In this document: one piece after another, positions 32,418-40,629 of the stretch
Position numbering within the stretch: the first letter of the stretch is position 1
Layout of the letters: each line of letters starts with the position of its first letter
Origin: Archangiaceae bacterium
Lineage (GTDB): Bacteria; Myxococcota; Myxococcia; Myxococcales; Myxococcaceae
Assembly (NCBI GenBank): GCA_016879935.1
Contig: JAACJQ010000343.1
Location: forward strand, 24,907-88,906
Length of the DNA: 64,000 nucleotides
Direction of reading: 5' to 3'
Position numbers and translations under genes: made by a program
Notes under the pieces: generated by a model
Database searches by the model: none
Told to the model about the DNA's origin: nothing
The model's input: only the letters and a program-made list of their open reading frames with translations

Positions 32418-33509
32418 TCACTGCTGAACGCGAACCGAGAAGGTGCTGGTCGCGACGGGCGCGGAGCCGGCGTTCGCCGAGGGAATCAGGCGCGCGCGGG
32501 CGGTGAACGAGCCATCGAGCTGCAAACCGTCGCGGTCAGCCAGGGGCAGCTCGGCGGTCCACGTGCGGCTCTGGCCCGCGGCGAGCGTCACCGAGGTGAG
32601 CGCCATCGTGCACGCGCGGTCATCGGAGAGGCGCTTCACGACGAGCCCGCTCGACGAGACGACCTCGATGTCCATCTGGCAGCCGGTGCGGAAGTTCCAC
32701 GTCTGCGAGGTGGCGCTGCCGTTGGTGACGGTGAACGTGGCGCGCGCGTTCGCGGTGACCTCGTTCGACGGGCACGGCGTGGTGATGCAGCGAATCGTGT
32801 TGGGCAGGTTCACGTACGAGGTCTTGTCGAGCGTGAGGCTCGCGGTGACGGTGCCGTTCGCCGCGGGGAACCGCTTGGTGCCGACGGTCGCGGTCTTGAG
32901 CGTGAAGCGCTCGCCACGGCCCGTGCGGAAGCCGACGAGGCCGACGTTCGCGGCGAAGGTGAGCTCGGTGAACGCAGGCGGCGCGCAGAGGGCCGTCTTG
33001 CTGGGAATCTGCTCGATGGCGATGGTGCGCGTGTCGGTGAAGGCGCCCGCGGCCGTCGTCGCCGTCACGCCCGTCGCGCTGCGGCGGTACTTCGCGCCCG
33101 TGCAGGCTTCGGTGCCGACGTTCCACGACGAGCTCGCGAAGCCGAAGCGCAGCCACGAGGTCCACGCGCGCGAGGCGTCGTCCCACTTCATCAGCGTGTT
33201 CGCCGAGGTCGAGCTGACGCCAACCCACGTCGCCGAGGTCGCGAGGCCGGTGAGCGCGCCCATGCCGTTCGAGACGGAGTCGAGGCGGAGCGTACGCGTG
33301 GCTCCGGTCGTCGACTCGAACGTCCACGTGTTGCCGTTGGCCATCGGGAACCACACGGCCGCGCTGCTCGACGAGGTCAGCTCACCCTCGGTCGTGGCGA
33401 CGGACTCGTCGGTGTCGACATCCTGCGCGTCGATGAGCATCTCCGCACTCGGGCCGCAGGCGGCGAGGACGAGGGCGATGGACGAGACGAACAGTGCGCG
33501 AATGGTCAT
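32418..33509 (-). CDS. Lipoprotein with BsuPI-like C-terminal domain
   Basis: The 363-residue protein has a lipoprotein signal (MTIRALFVSSIALVLAAC, lipobox LAAC) with a GGGGAG ribosome binding site before its ATG. A beta-rich middle (FPMANGNTWTFES, about 52-64, similar to surface proteins with a NGNxWTY opening) leads to a C-terminal domain (about 215-363). That domain has the BsuPI immunoglobulin-like pattern (ATFTVTNGSATSQTWNFRTG, then DIEVVSSSGLVVKRLSDDRAC and LAAGQSRTWTAELPL). BsuPI domains resemble proteinase inhibitors but many bacterial members have unknown roles. Outer-membrane attached, periplasmic or surface exposed. Confidence 0.75.
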   Translation of the reverse strand: MTIRALFVSSIALVLAACGPSAEMLIDAQDVDTDESVATTEGELTSSSSAAVWFPMANGNTWTFESTTGATRTLRLDSVSNGMGALTGLATSATWVGVSSTSANTLMKWDDASRAWTSWLRFGFASSSWNVGTEACTGAKYRRSATGVTATTAAGAFTDTRTIAIEQIPSKTALCAPPAFTELTFAANVGLVGFRTGRGERFTLKTATVGTKRFPAANGTVTASLTLDKTSYVNLPNTIRCITTPCPSNEVTANARATFTVTNGSATSQTWNFRTGCQMDIEVVSSSGLVVKRLSDDRACTMALTSVTLAAGQSRTWTAELPLADRDGLQLDGSFTARARLIPSANAGSAPVATSTFSVRVQQ

Positions 33510-33602
33510 GACAGGCTCCCCACTTGAAAGACGAGGACCCCATGCCCAAGGCCCACAGTGTCGTCAAGTGTGGGCGGGTCGGTTCGTAACGCTGGAGGTC
33601 AG

Positions 33603-34034
33603 ATGAAGAAGACGAACTTGTCGAAGGCGCTCCGAAGGCTGCGGGATGACGAGCGACGCGGTGCTGGGGTGCATCGATTGACCCTGAGAGGAATCGCCCT
33701 TCAGCGACGACTCTCGAGCGAGCTCGCCGACGAACTGCCGCACGAGTTCTGGCACTGGCTGAGCGACTTCGACGTGAGGAAGAAGTCTGCCGAGGTCGCT
33801 GTCGAACAGAACGCCTTCATCGACGAACTGATCAGACGCTTGGAGAGCGACGAGCGACTCGACGACGAACAAGCGCCGACGCCGAAGCCGCAGAACCAGA
33901 GACGTCGCATTCTATTGACCGTTCTCGCCTGCCTTGCGACCGCGGCTGCCGTGACAGAAATGCTCCGCACGCGTGCACGAGGGCCAGGGCGCGCTCAGAG
34001 CGAGCACGCGGACGCGGGCATCAACGCCCCTTGA
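33603..34034 (+). CDS. Hypothetical single-pass membrane protein
   Basis: The 143-residue protein starts at an ATG preceded by GGAGG. Its first 100 residues are charged and helical (KALRRLRDDERRGAG, ELPHEFWHWLSDFDVRKKSAE) and a transmembrane helix (RRRILLTVLACLATAAAVTEML, about 103-122) sits near the end, so it looks tail-anchored with the bulk in the cytoplasm. G+C is lower than in its neighbours, which may mean recent acquisition. No family recognised. The tail overlaps the SRPBCC gene by 14 bp. Confidence 0.55.
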   Translation: MKKTNLSKALRRLRDDERRGAGVHRLTLRGIALQRRLSSELADELPHEFWHWLSDFDVRKKSAEVAVEQNAFIDELIRRLESDERLDDEQAPTPKPQNQRRRILLTVLACLATAAAVTEMLRTRARGPGRAQSEHADAGINAP

Positions 34035-34401
34035 GCCACGCGACGAACGCCATCGCCACATCGCGCTCGTGCTCCGGCGGCCGGCCGGTCAACGCATCGA
34101 GCTGGTAGTGCATCACGCACCCGCCCTCACGTGCCTCGAACCAGATGTTCCCCGAGACGCCGTCACGCACACCCGACGACGGCACCCACCGCGCCTTCAG
34201 GTTCACGTCGTCCCACGCGTAGACGAGCGCGTACGCGAGCGTCTCGCCGAACTCGTAGAACACCTCGAGCGCGCGCCCATTCGCGTCTGCGCGAACGAGC
34301 TTCACCTTCTTGATTCCCGGCACCCAGCGACGCTGCTGCTCGACGTCGGTGAAGGCGCGAAACGCGTCGGCGGCAGAGATCGTGAGCGGCTGAACTTCCA
34401 T
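34021..34401 (-). CDS. SRPBCC (START-like) family protein
   Basis: The 126-residue protein has the helix-grip pattern of SRPBCC proteins: ISAADAFRAFTDVEQQRRWVPGIKKVKLV at the start, WFEAREGGCVMHYQLDA in the middle and a C-terminal helix (DVAMAFVAWLKG). These bind hydrophobic ligands or catalyse small-molecule reactions; the exact role is unknown. It starts with ATG at 34401. No signal peptide, so cytoplasmic. Confidence 0.75.
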   Translation of the reverse strand: MEVQPLTISAADAFRAFTDVEQQRRWVPGIKKVKLVRADANGRALEVFYEFGETLAYALVYAWDDVNLKARWVPSSGVRDGVSGNIWFEAREGGCVMHYQLDALTGRPPEHERDVAMAFVAWLKGR

Positions 34402-34458
34402 GAACCACGCAGTGTGCCGCCGTCGTCAGAAGCCGCTGTGACGACCACGTAACATCGC

Positions 34459-35301
34459 TCAGGGAATCGCGACGTCGAAGCCGACGAAGAACTCTCCCAA
34501 CTGCCTGTCGACCTTGCCCTTCACGGCCTTGCCACCGAGCGCCTTCGCGAGCGTCTCGGCCGCAGCCATCGTCTTCGCATCGGCCCGCACCACGACGCCA
34601 GGAGCCGCCTTCGCCGACTCCGAGCCGCCCGTCACCGCGAAGCCGGCGCGTTCGATGAGCAGCTCCTTCTCCTTCCGCTGCTCTTGCGAAGCCACGTACA
34701 CGAACGCCGTGGGGCCGACGAAGGCCTCGACCATCTCGGACGACACGGGCTCTCCACCACCCGCCTCCATCGTGAGCACGAACACCGCGCGCCGCCCGGT
34801 CGGGTCGAGGAACGCCTCGGCCGTCGTCTTGCGAACCTTCTTCCCCATGTTCTCGGCCAGCATGCTGGCGCTCGTGTGAGAGACGCCGAGCCGCTCGGTC
34901 ACCAGCTCGACCTTCACGGTCTTTCCAGCACCGCCCCATGCCGTCGCCGGTTTTCCATCGGCGCGAATCGACGTCTTCACCCCGTCGAGCGACGACAGCT
35001 TCACGATGGGGTTCTTCTGCTTCCACGCCTCCCACTTCGCGGCGTCGGGGCCGGGCTTGAGCGCGCCCTTGCCATCGAGGGGACCGACCTCGAGCTCGAA
35101 CTCCTCTTCGGTCGCCTGCAGCTGATGCCGGCTCACCGCCAGCTTCGCGAAGTGCGGAGCGTCACCCCAGGTCACCTTCCTCGACGTGAGCCAGACGGTG
35201 CGGTCGCCGTCCTGCGTGAACCCGAGGAACTCGCCTTCATCGAACGTGAGGGGAGCGCCAGTCAGCACCACGGCAACGAGGGTCGAGAGCATGCGCGGCA
35301 T
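34459..35301 (-). CDS. Hypothetical exported protein
   Basis: The 280-residue protein (start at MPRMLSTLVAVVLTG; a Met three codons later is possible) has a signal peptide cut near GAPLTFD. The body is a mix of beta strands (EGEFLGFTQDGDRTVWLTSRK, VKVELVTERLGVS) and a helical C-terminal segment (TMAAAETLAKALGG). No motif recognised. It is divergent from the M28-like gene at 35387, with 85 bp between them holding both promoters. Confidence 0.65.
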   Translation of the reverse strand: MPRMLSTLVAVVLTGAPLTFDEGEFLGFTQDGDRTVWLTSRKVTWGDAPHFAKLAVSRHQLQATEEEFELEVGPLDGKGALKPGPDAAKWEAWKQKNPIVKLSSLDGVKTSIRADGKPATAWGGAGKTVKVELVTERLGVSHTSASMLAENMGKKVRKTTAEAFLDPTGRRAVFVLTMEAGGGEPVSSEMVEAFVGPTAFVYVASQEQRKEKELLIERAGFAVTGGSESAKAAPGVVVRADAKTMAAAETLAKALGGKAVKGKVDRQLGEFFVGFDVAIP

Positions 35302-35386
35302 TGTCTCGACGAACTTTCCCTTCGCAACGAAATCCGAGGGGCGGGCGCGCGCGCGCTCGACGCGGCCGGTGCTATCTGCCGAGGGC

Positions 35387-36610
35387 ATGAGCGCTGCGCC
35401 TCAACTGAACACCTCGCGACCCAGCCCCATCGACCGCATTCGCACGCTCGAAGAGCTCGGTCCGCGCCGCCTCACGGGAACACCAACGGAGCGCGCCGCG
35501 CAGGAGCTCCTCGGCAATGAGCTCGCGGGGCTCGGCTACCACCTCGAGTGGCGCAGCTACCGCTGGTCGCAGAGCCTCTACGCGGTGCTCATGTTCCACT
35601 TCGGGCTCGCGGCGCTCGCCACGGGCATCGGCTTCGCAGCGCCGTGGGTCGGTGCCGGCCTGCACGCGCTCGTCGCGGTCTCGTACACGCTCGAGTCGAC
35701 GCGTCGTGCGCTCATCCTCCGCAGCCTCTTCCCCAACATCACCTCACAGAACCTGCTCGCGACGTTGCCCGCGCGTGGTGAACGCAAGAAGCGCCTCGTG
35801 ATCGTCGCCCACGCCGACGCCGCGTACACGGGGCTCGTCTTCACGCCCGAGCTGATCAAGGTGGCCACGAAGCAGCCGCCTCCGGGCCTTGGCTGGTTCA
35901 AGAAGCAGCTCGGGCTCGCGACCGCCACCGTCGCCGTGCTCGCCATCGTCGAGGTCATCGCCGCGACGGGCGTGTGGGCGGCTCCAGGCTGGCTGCGTGG
36001 GCTGCTCACGATTCCCGCGATGCTCACGTTCCTCTTCAACGTCGACGTCGTGCTGCGAAACCGCGTGGTGCCCGGTGCCTGCGACAACCTCTCGGGCTGT
36101 TCCGCGTCGGTCGAGCTCGCGCACCGCCTGCAAGGCCGCCTGCCCGACGACGTCGAGTTCGTCATCGTCATCTCGGGCTCTGAAGAGGCCGGCACCGGCG
36201 GAGCGCTCCGCCTCGCCGAGCAGCTGATGAAGACGAAGGAATGGACGCCTCAGGACACGACGGTGCTGGGCCTCGACACGCTCTCGAACGGAACGCTGCG
36301 CATGCTCGAAGAAGGTGAGCTGTGGCCGGTGCCGATTCCCGCGCACCTCGAAGCCGCCGTCGTCGCCGAGAACCAGGCCCGCCCCGAGCTGCCGCCCGTG
36401 ACGAAGTACGTGATTCCCACCGGCGCGACCGACGTGCTGCCGTTTCTGGTGCGCGGCTTTCCGGCGATGTCGCTCACCTGCATCGACCCCGTCATCGGAG
36501 CGCCGCGGCACTACCACCGCCCGTCGGACTCCTGGCGCAACATGGACGTGGCCCAGCTCGAGGCGAGCATCGACTTCGCCGAGCGACTCATCGTGCGACT
36601 CTCGAAGTAG
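35387..36610 (+). CDS. M28-family peptidase with N-terminal membrane segments
   Basis: The 407-residue protein (ATG at 35387) has several hydrophobic segments in its first half (about 65-110 and 180-230) and an M28-type metal centre: AHADAAYTG (His and Asp), CDNLSG (Asp), SGSEEAGTGG (Glu-Glu), GLDTLSNG (Asp) and HYHRPSDSW (His). Sequence and order match M28 aminopeptidases, but membrane anchoring is unusual. It is probably an inner-membrane peptidase with its catalytic domain in the cytoplasm or periplasm; topology is not certain. The 3' end stops 12 bp before the DUF1016 gene. Confidence 0.8.
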   Translation: MSAAPQLNTSRPSPIDRIRTLEELGPRRLTGTPTERAAQELLGNELAGLGYHLEWRSYRWSQSLYAVLMFHFGLAALATGIGFAAPWVGAGLHALVAVSYTLESTRRALILRSLFPNITSQNLLATLPARGERKKRLVIVAHADAAYTGLVFTPELIKVATKQPPPGLGWFKKQLGLATATVAVLAIVEVIAATGVWAAPGWLRGLLTIPAMLTFLFNVDVVLRNRVVPGACDNLSGCSASVELAHRLQGRLPDDVEFVIVISGSEEAGTGGALRLAEQLMKTKEWTPQDTTVLGLDTLSNGTLRMLEEGELWPVPIPAHLEAAVVAENQARPELPPVTKYVIPTGATDVLPFLVRGFPAMSLTCIDPVIGAPRHYHRPSDSWRNMDVAQLEASIDFAERLIVRLSK

Positions 36611-36622
36611 CGCGGGCCTTCG

Positions 36623-37747
36623 TCAGCGCGGCCTTCTCGTCGCGCTCGCCAACGCGCGCTGCGTCTTCTCGACAGCCTCGACCAGGGTGGCCTCTTCGGG
36701 CAGCCGCATTCGGTACTCGGCGGCCATCACCTTGTTCGGCAAGCCATCGAGTGCGTACTTCGCGACGGCGTGGTCCTTCTCAGCGCAGAGGATGAGCCCG
36801 ACCGGTGGGTTCTCGCCCGCCACCATCCAGTGCTCTCGCGCGTAGTTCAGGTACAGGTGCATCTGGCCGGCATCGGCGTGGGTGAACTTGCCGAGCTTCA
36901 GGTCGATGACGACCAGACAGCGCAGCTCGCGGTGGAAGAAGACGAGGTCGACCCGGTACCACTCGTCGCCGACGCGGAGCCGCCGCTGCCGCCCGACGAA
37001 GGCGAACGCACCACCCAGTTCGAGAAGAAACGTCTCGAGCTGCTTGATGAGCGCCTCCTCGAGCTCGAACTCGGAGTACTCGTCCTTGAGGTCGAGGAAC
37101 TCGAGAATGAACGGGTCTTTGATGGCCTCGTCAGGTGAAACCGTGTCGGAGGGTTCAGCGACCTGCCCCTTCGCCAGCATGCGGGCCTTGTTCTTCGAGA
37201 GCAGCGTGCGCTCGTAGAACTGGCTCTGAATCTGCCGGTCGAGCTGCCGACTCGACCAACCTCCTCGAAGTGCTTCGGCTTCGTAGAAGCGCCGCGCATC
37301 GGGGGACCGCACCGCCAGCAAGCGGACATAGTGAGTCCAGGGAAGCGGGAAGGACTTCGCAAGGTGCGCGAGCAGGCCAGATTGTGCAGGCGGTGCCTGC
37401 ACGATCCCGCCGACCTCAGATTGTGCAGGCAGCGTCTGCACAATCTCACGGCGCTCCATGAAGAACGCCCGCATCTGAAACAGGTTCCGGCGACCGAACC
37501 CCCTCCCGAATCGCGTGGTGAGGTCGACCGAGAGCCGCTCCACGAGCTGCTCGCCATAGTTCGCACGTTCTTTGCCCTGCTGCTCCCCTTCGACGATTCG
37601 TCTCCCGATGAGCCAGTAGGTGGACGTCATCAGCGCGTTGACGCTGCGTGCAGCAGCGCTTCGCGATGCCACGAGCACCGCAGCCACGTCGTCGAGCACC
37701 GCCACGTACTCGCGGTCGCGCACGACGAGAGCCTTGTTCGCGGCCAT
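36623..37747 (-). CDS. DUF1016 (YhcG) PD-(D/E)XK nuclease-like protein
   Basis: The 374-residue protein matches the DUF1016/YhcG family: an N-terminal helical region (AAVLVASRSAAARSVNALMTS, WLIGRRIVE) and a C-terminal PD-(D/E)XK nuclease-like domain. The domain shows WYRVDLVFFHRELRCLVVIDLKLGKF (Asp, then D-x-K in place of the usual E-x-K), GQMHLYLNYARE and NPPVGLILCAEKD. Family members occur near restriction and other defence genes and as stand-alone genes; activity here is unproven. A short in-frame repeat rich in IVQxxPAQS lies at about residues 101-125 and coincides with palindromic DNA (see that feature). Strong ATG start. Confidence 0.85.
   Translation of the reverse strand: MAANKALVVRDREYVAVLDDVAAVLVASRSAAARSVNALMTSTYWLIGRRIVEGEQQGKERANYGEQLVERLSVDLTTRFGRGFGRRNLFQMRAFFMERREIVQTLPAQSEVGGIVQAPPAQSGLLAHLAKSFPLPWTHYVRLLAVRSPDARRFYEAEALRGGWSSRQLDRQIQSQFYERTLLSKNKARMLAKGQVAEPSDTVSPDEAIKDPFILEFLDLKDEYSEFELEEALIKQLETFLLELGGAFAFVGRQRRLRVGDEWYRVDLVFFHRELRCLVVIDLKLGKFTHADAGQMHLYLNYAREHWMVAGENPPVGLILCAEKDHAVAKYALDGLPNKVMAAEYRMRLPEEATLVEAVEKTQRALASATRRPR
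37381..37444 (+). repeat. Two palindromic 25-bp units inside the DUF1016 gene
   Basis: Two 25-bp hairpin units (37381-37405 and 37420-37444) repeat at 39 bp. Each has a 9-11 bp stem built on ATTGTGCAG...CTGCAC, the first with one G-T and a 3-nt loop. In the protein they encode two copies of IVQ(T/A)xPAQS. The reading frame is kept. Confidence 0.75.
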
Positions 37748-37947
37748 GCGTTCTCCCTTTTCCGGGAATCAAACTTCGAGCCCGTCTTCTACCGCGACTG
37801 CTGGCGGCGGGGCGGCTCGCGAACCAGCGATGATGCCGCCCTACTCAGACACGTCACCGCCGACGAACGCATCCGCCTCATGATGCATCTGGCGAGCTCG
37901 CAGCAGAGCGAGACCTCGACGCTGCGGTGGCTGCTAGACACCCTGCC

Positions 37948-38328
37948 ATGCGAATTCTCCACACCATGCTGCGGGTCGGCGATCTCGACCGGTCTCTCGC
38001 CTTCTACGTCGGCGTGCTCGGCATGAAGCTGCTGCGCAAGAAGGACTACCCCGACGGCCGCTTCACCCTCGCCTTCGTCGGCTACGGCCCCGAGAGCGAG
38101 CAGACCGCCATCGAGCTCACCCACAACTGGGACACGCCAAAGTACGAGCTCGGCACGGGCTACGGCCACATCGCGCTCGAGGTGCGTGACGCGTACGCCG
38201 CGTGCACCGACATCAAGCAGCGCGGAGGCATCGTGACCCGCGAGGCCGGCCCGATGAAGCACGGCACCACCGTCATCGCGTTCGTGCAGGACCCCGATGG
38301 CTACAAGATCGAGCTCATTCAGAAGTGA
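37948..38328 (+). CDS. gloA: Lactoylglutathione lyase (glyoxalase I)
   Basis: The 126-residue protein is a single-domain VOC-fold glyoxalase I, which turns the methylglyoxal-glutathione hemithioacetal into S-lactoylglutathione in the cytoplasm. All four metal ligands are present: His5 (ILHTM), Glu56 (AIELTHNW), His74 (GHIALEV) and Glu122 (KIELIQ). [13 protein letters not shown] and [10 protein letters not shown] are family signatures. The ATG at 37948 gives the usual length. About 200 bp upstream (37748-37947) contains no recognisable gene. Confidence 0.93.
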   Translation: MRILHTMLRVGDLDRSLAFYVGVLGMKLLRKKDYPDGRFTLAFVGYGPESEQTAIELTHNWDTPKYELGTGYGHIALEVRDAYAACTDIKQRGGIVTREAGPMKHGTTVIAFVQDPDGYKIELIQK

Positions 38329-38456
38329 CTGCGCTCCCGCCACGCATCGGGTGTTTCACGTGAGGCGCTGGTGCTCCCTTCGCTTTCTCGAAGCCTGAGA
38401 ACGAAGAACCAACCGGTGCTGGCGGCCGAAGCCTTGTTGACGAGAGGATACCCACC

Positions 38457-40622
38457 GTGACGCCCCCGCCCTCCAGAGTCCTCGCGCTGTTCTTCGCCGC
38501 CCTCGCCGGCTGCACGTGTGGCCCGACGAGCAAGGTCTGCCGCACGTCGGTCGACTGCAACTCAGGCCAGGTCTGCATTCAGGGCCAGTGTCGCGCCGGG
38601 CTCGCGCAGACCACCGTCGACGCAGGCGCGGCTGGTGGCGCTGCGGGTGGTGGCTCGGCGAGCGCTGGCGGTTCGGCGACGGCCGGAGGCTCTTCGAGCA
38701 GCGGTGGCGGCACGGCGACGGTCGACGCGGTCGCGGTCGAGATCGATCCTCCGATGGCCACCATCACCACCACGCCCGGCAACGCGATGTCGACGACGTT
38801 CACCGCGAAGCTGCGCCTGCGTGACGGCACCTTCCGCACGGCCGGCGTCATTCCCACGTGGAGCACGATGTCGAGGCAGTTCGGCGACATCAACAGCGTC
38901 ACTGGTGAGTTCAACGCCACCGGCGCGCAGGGCGGCGTGGCGACGATTTCTGCGTCGGTCGTGGCTCCGGGTACGGCCACCACGCTCGTCGGCACCGCGA
39001 CCGTCACCATTCAGATCATTCGCACGGTCACCGGCGCGGGCGTGCCTGGCACGGTGCTCCAGAACTTCAACACGCTGCTGCCGTTCGACTCGGCCCAGTC
39101 GGCGAACCTCGTCTACCCGCTCGACCACGCGGTGATGCCGCAAAACGTGTTCGCGGCCGACCTGCAGTGGAGCAACGGCGTCGCGGGCGATCTCTTCCGC
39201 GTGAAGCTCACCAAGCCGAACATCGAGGTGAACGCGTTCTTCATGCACACCGGCGCGGGGTTCGACAACCACTGGCTCGTCGACAGCGCGGCGTGGCGGG
39301 CGTTCGCGCAGACGAACCCCGACGTCGAAGGCCTCATCACGGTCGACCGCTGGGTGGCGGCGACGCAGACGGCCTACCGCTCGAACGAGGTGCGCGTGAA
39401 GTTCGCGAGGGCCGCGCTCGCGGGCAGCGTCTACTACTGGGCCGTCAACGAAGGCCGCGTCTACCGAATCGACGACGGCACCAACACGCGCGTCGCGTTC
39501 ATGCCCACGCCTCCGCCCGTTCCGGGGAGCGAAGTCGCGCGCTGCATCGGCTGCCACACCGTCTCTCCGAGCGGGCGCTACATGGCCGGCCGCATGGGCG
39601 GCGGAGACAACTTCGGCACGGTGTTCGACCTCACCGCGAACCTCGCGGTCGACCCACCGCCGAGCCTCTTCGGCACCAGCCAGCAGAAGTGGTGGTTCTC
39701 GACGTGGAGCCCGCGCGAAGACCGGTTGATCATCACCACCGGCCCGTCGCCCACTGGCTTCTCGCTGCTGAACGCCATGACGGGCGCGCTCGTGCAGCCG
39801 CTCGGCGCGGGCCTGCCGAACAACAACGTCACCCACCCGAGCTGGGCTCCCGATGGAACCGCGATCGCCTGCGTCTCGGGCGCCGCCGATTGGGGCGTCG
39901 ACTACACCGACGGCACCATCTCGCTCATTCCCGTCACCGCCCCCGACACCTTCGGCGCGATGCAGCCGCTGCTCTCGGGCACCAGCCCTGCGATTCCCAA
40001 CCGCAACCCGAACCACCGCGCGCCGACCTACCCGGTGTGGACGCCTGATTCGCAGCGCATCGTCTTCTCGCAAGGCGTCTCGGCGCGATCGTCAGCGCAG
40101 CCGGCGAACCTGTACATCATGCGGCGTGACGGCACCGACGTGCGTGAGCTCGCGAAAGCCAACGGCGGCCTCAGCCTCTCGTTCGAGCCGCGCTTCTCGC
40201 CGTTCGACTCGGGCGGGTACTACTGGCTCGCGTTCCTCTCGCGCCGCAACTACGGCAACGCGCAGGCGGGCACGCAGGGCACCAACCGCGAACAGATCTG
40301 GGTCACCGCCATCAAGAAGAACCCGATGCCGGGCGAAGACCCGAGCGAGGTCGGGTACTGGTTGCCCGGTCAGTCAGCGCAGTCGCGCAACATCTCGGCG
40401 TACTGGGCCGCGCGCGCGTGCCGGCCGACGGGTGAAGGCTGCAGCGTGAACTCGGAGTGCTGCACCAACGAGTGCCGGCCGCCGTCGGGTGGTGGGCCCT
40501 CGGTGTGCTCGCCTCCGCCTGCGAACATGTGCCGCGTGCAGGGTCAGAGCTGCAGCATGACGACCGACTGCTGCTCGATGCTCACGTGCACGAACAACGT
40601 GTGCTCGGGCGAGATCAACTGA
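38457..40622 (+). CDS. Lipoprotein with TolB-like propeller and CxxCH motif
   Basis: The 721-residue protein starts at a GTG and has a lipobox LAGC (Cys19). After a Cys-rich opening (CRTSVDCNSGQVCIQGQC) and a Gly/Ser/Ala linker comes an Ig-like part (about 95-190). A larger region (about 370-640) reads like a TolB-type beta-propeller (FSTWSPREDRLIITTGP, HPSWAPDGTAIAC, PVWTPDSQRIVFSQG). A CIGCH motif (about residue 362) could bind haem c or mark a structural site. The end repeats a Cys-rich pattern (CSVNSECCTNECRP, CSMTTDCCSMLTCTNNVC). Surface or periplasmic; role unknown. Confidence 0.75.
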   Translation: MTPPPSRVLALFFAALAGCTCGPTSKVCRTSVDCNSGQVCIQGQCRAGLAQTTVDAGAAGGAAGGGSASAGGSATAGGSSSSGGGTATVDAVAVEIDPPMATITTTPGNAMSTTFTAKLRLRDGTFRTAGVIPTWSTMSRQFGDINSVTGEFNATGAQGGVATISASVVAPGTATTLVGTATVTIQIIRTVTGAGVPGTVLQNFNTLLPFDSAQSANLVYPLDHAVMPQNVFAADLQWSNGVAGDLFRVKLTKPNIEVNAFFMHTGAGFDNHWLVDSAAWRAFAQTNPDVEGLITVDRWVAATQTAYRSNEVRVKFARAALAGSVYYWAVNEGRVYRIDDGTNTRVAFMPTPPPVPGSEVARCIGCHTVSPSGRYMAGRMGGGDNFGTVFDLTANLAVDPPPSLFGTSQQKWWFSTWSPREDRLIITTGPSPTGFSLLNAMTGALVQPLGAGLPNNNVTHPSWAPDGTAIACVSGAADWGVDYTDGTISLIPVTAPDTFGAMQPLLSGTSPAIPNRNPNHRAPTYPVWTPDSQRIVFSQGVSARSSAQPANLYIMRRDGTDVRELAKANGGLSLSFEPRFSPFDSGGYYWLAFLSRRNYGNAQAGTQGTNREQIWVTAIKKNPMPGEDPSEVGYWLPGQSAQSRNISAYWAARACRPTGEGCSVNSECCTNECRPPSGGGPSVCSPPPANMCRVQGQSCSMTTDCCSMLTCTNNVCSGEIN

Positions 40623-40629
40623 CTCGGGT

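Noticed and set aside
37748..37947. A frame with FEPVFYRDCWRRGG before gloA
   Set aside because: It has no good start, no ribosome binding site and no recognisable family; the true gloA start is the ATG at 37948.
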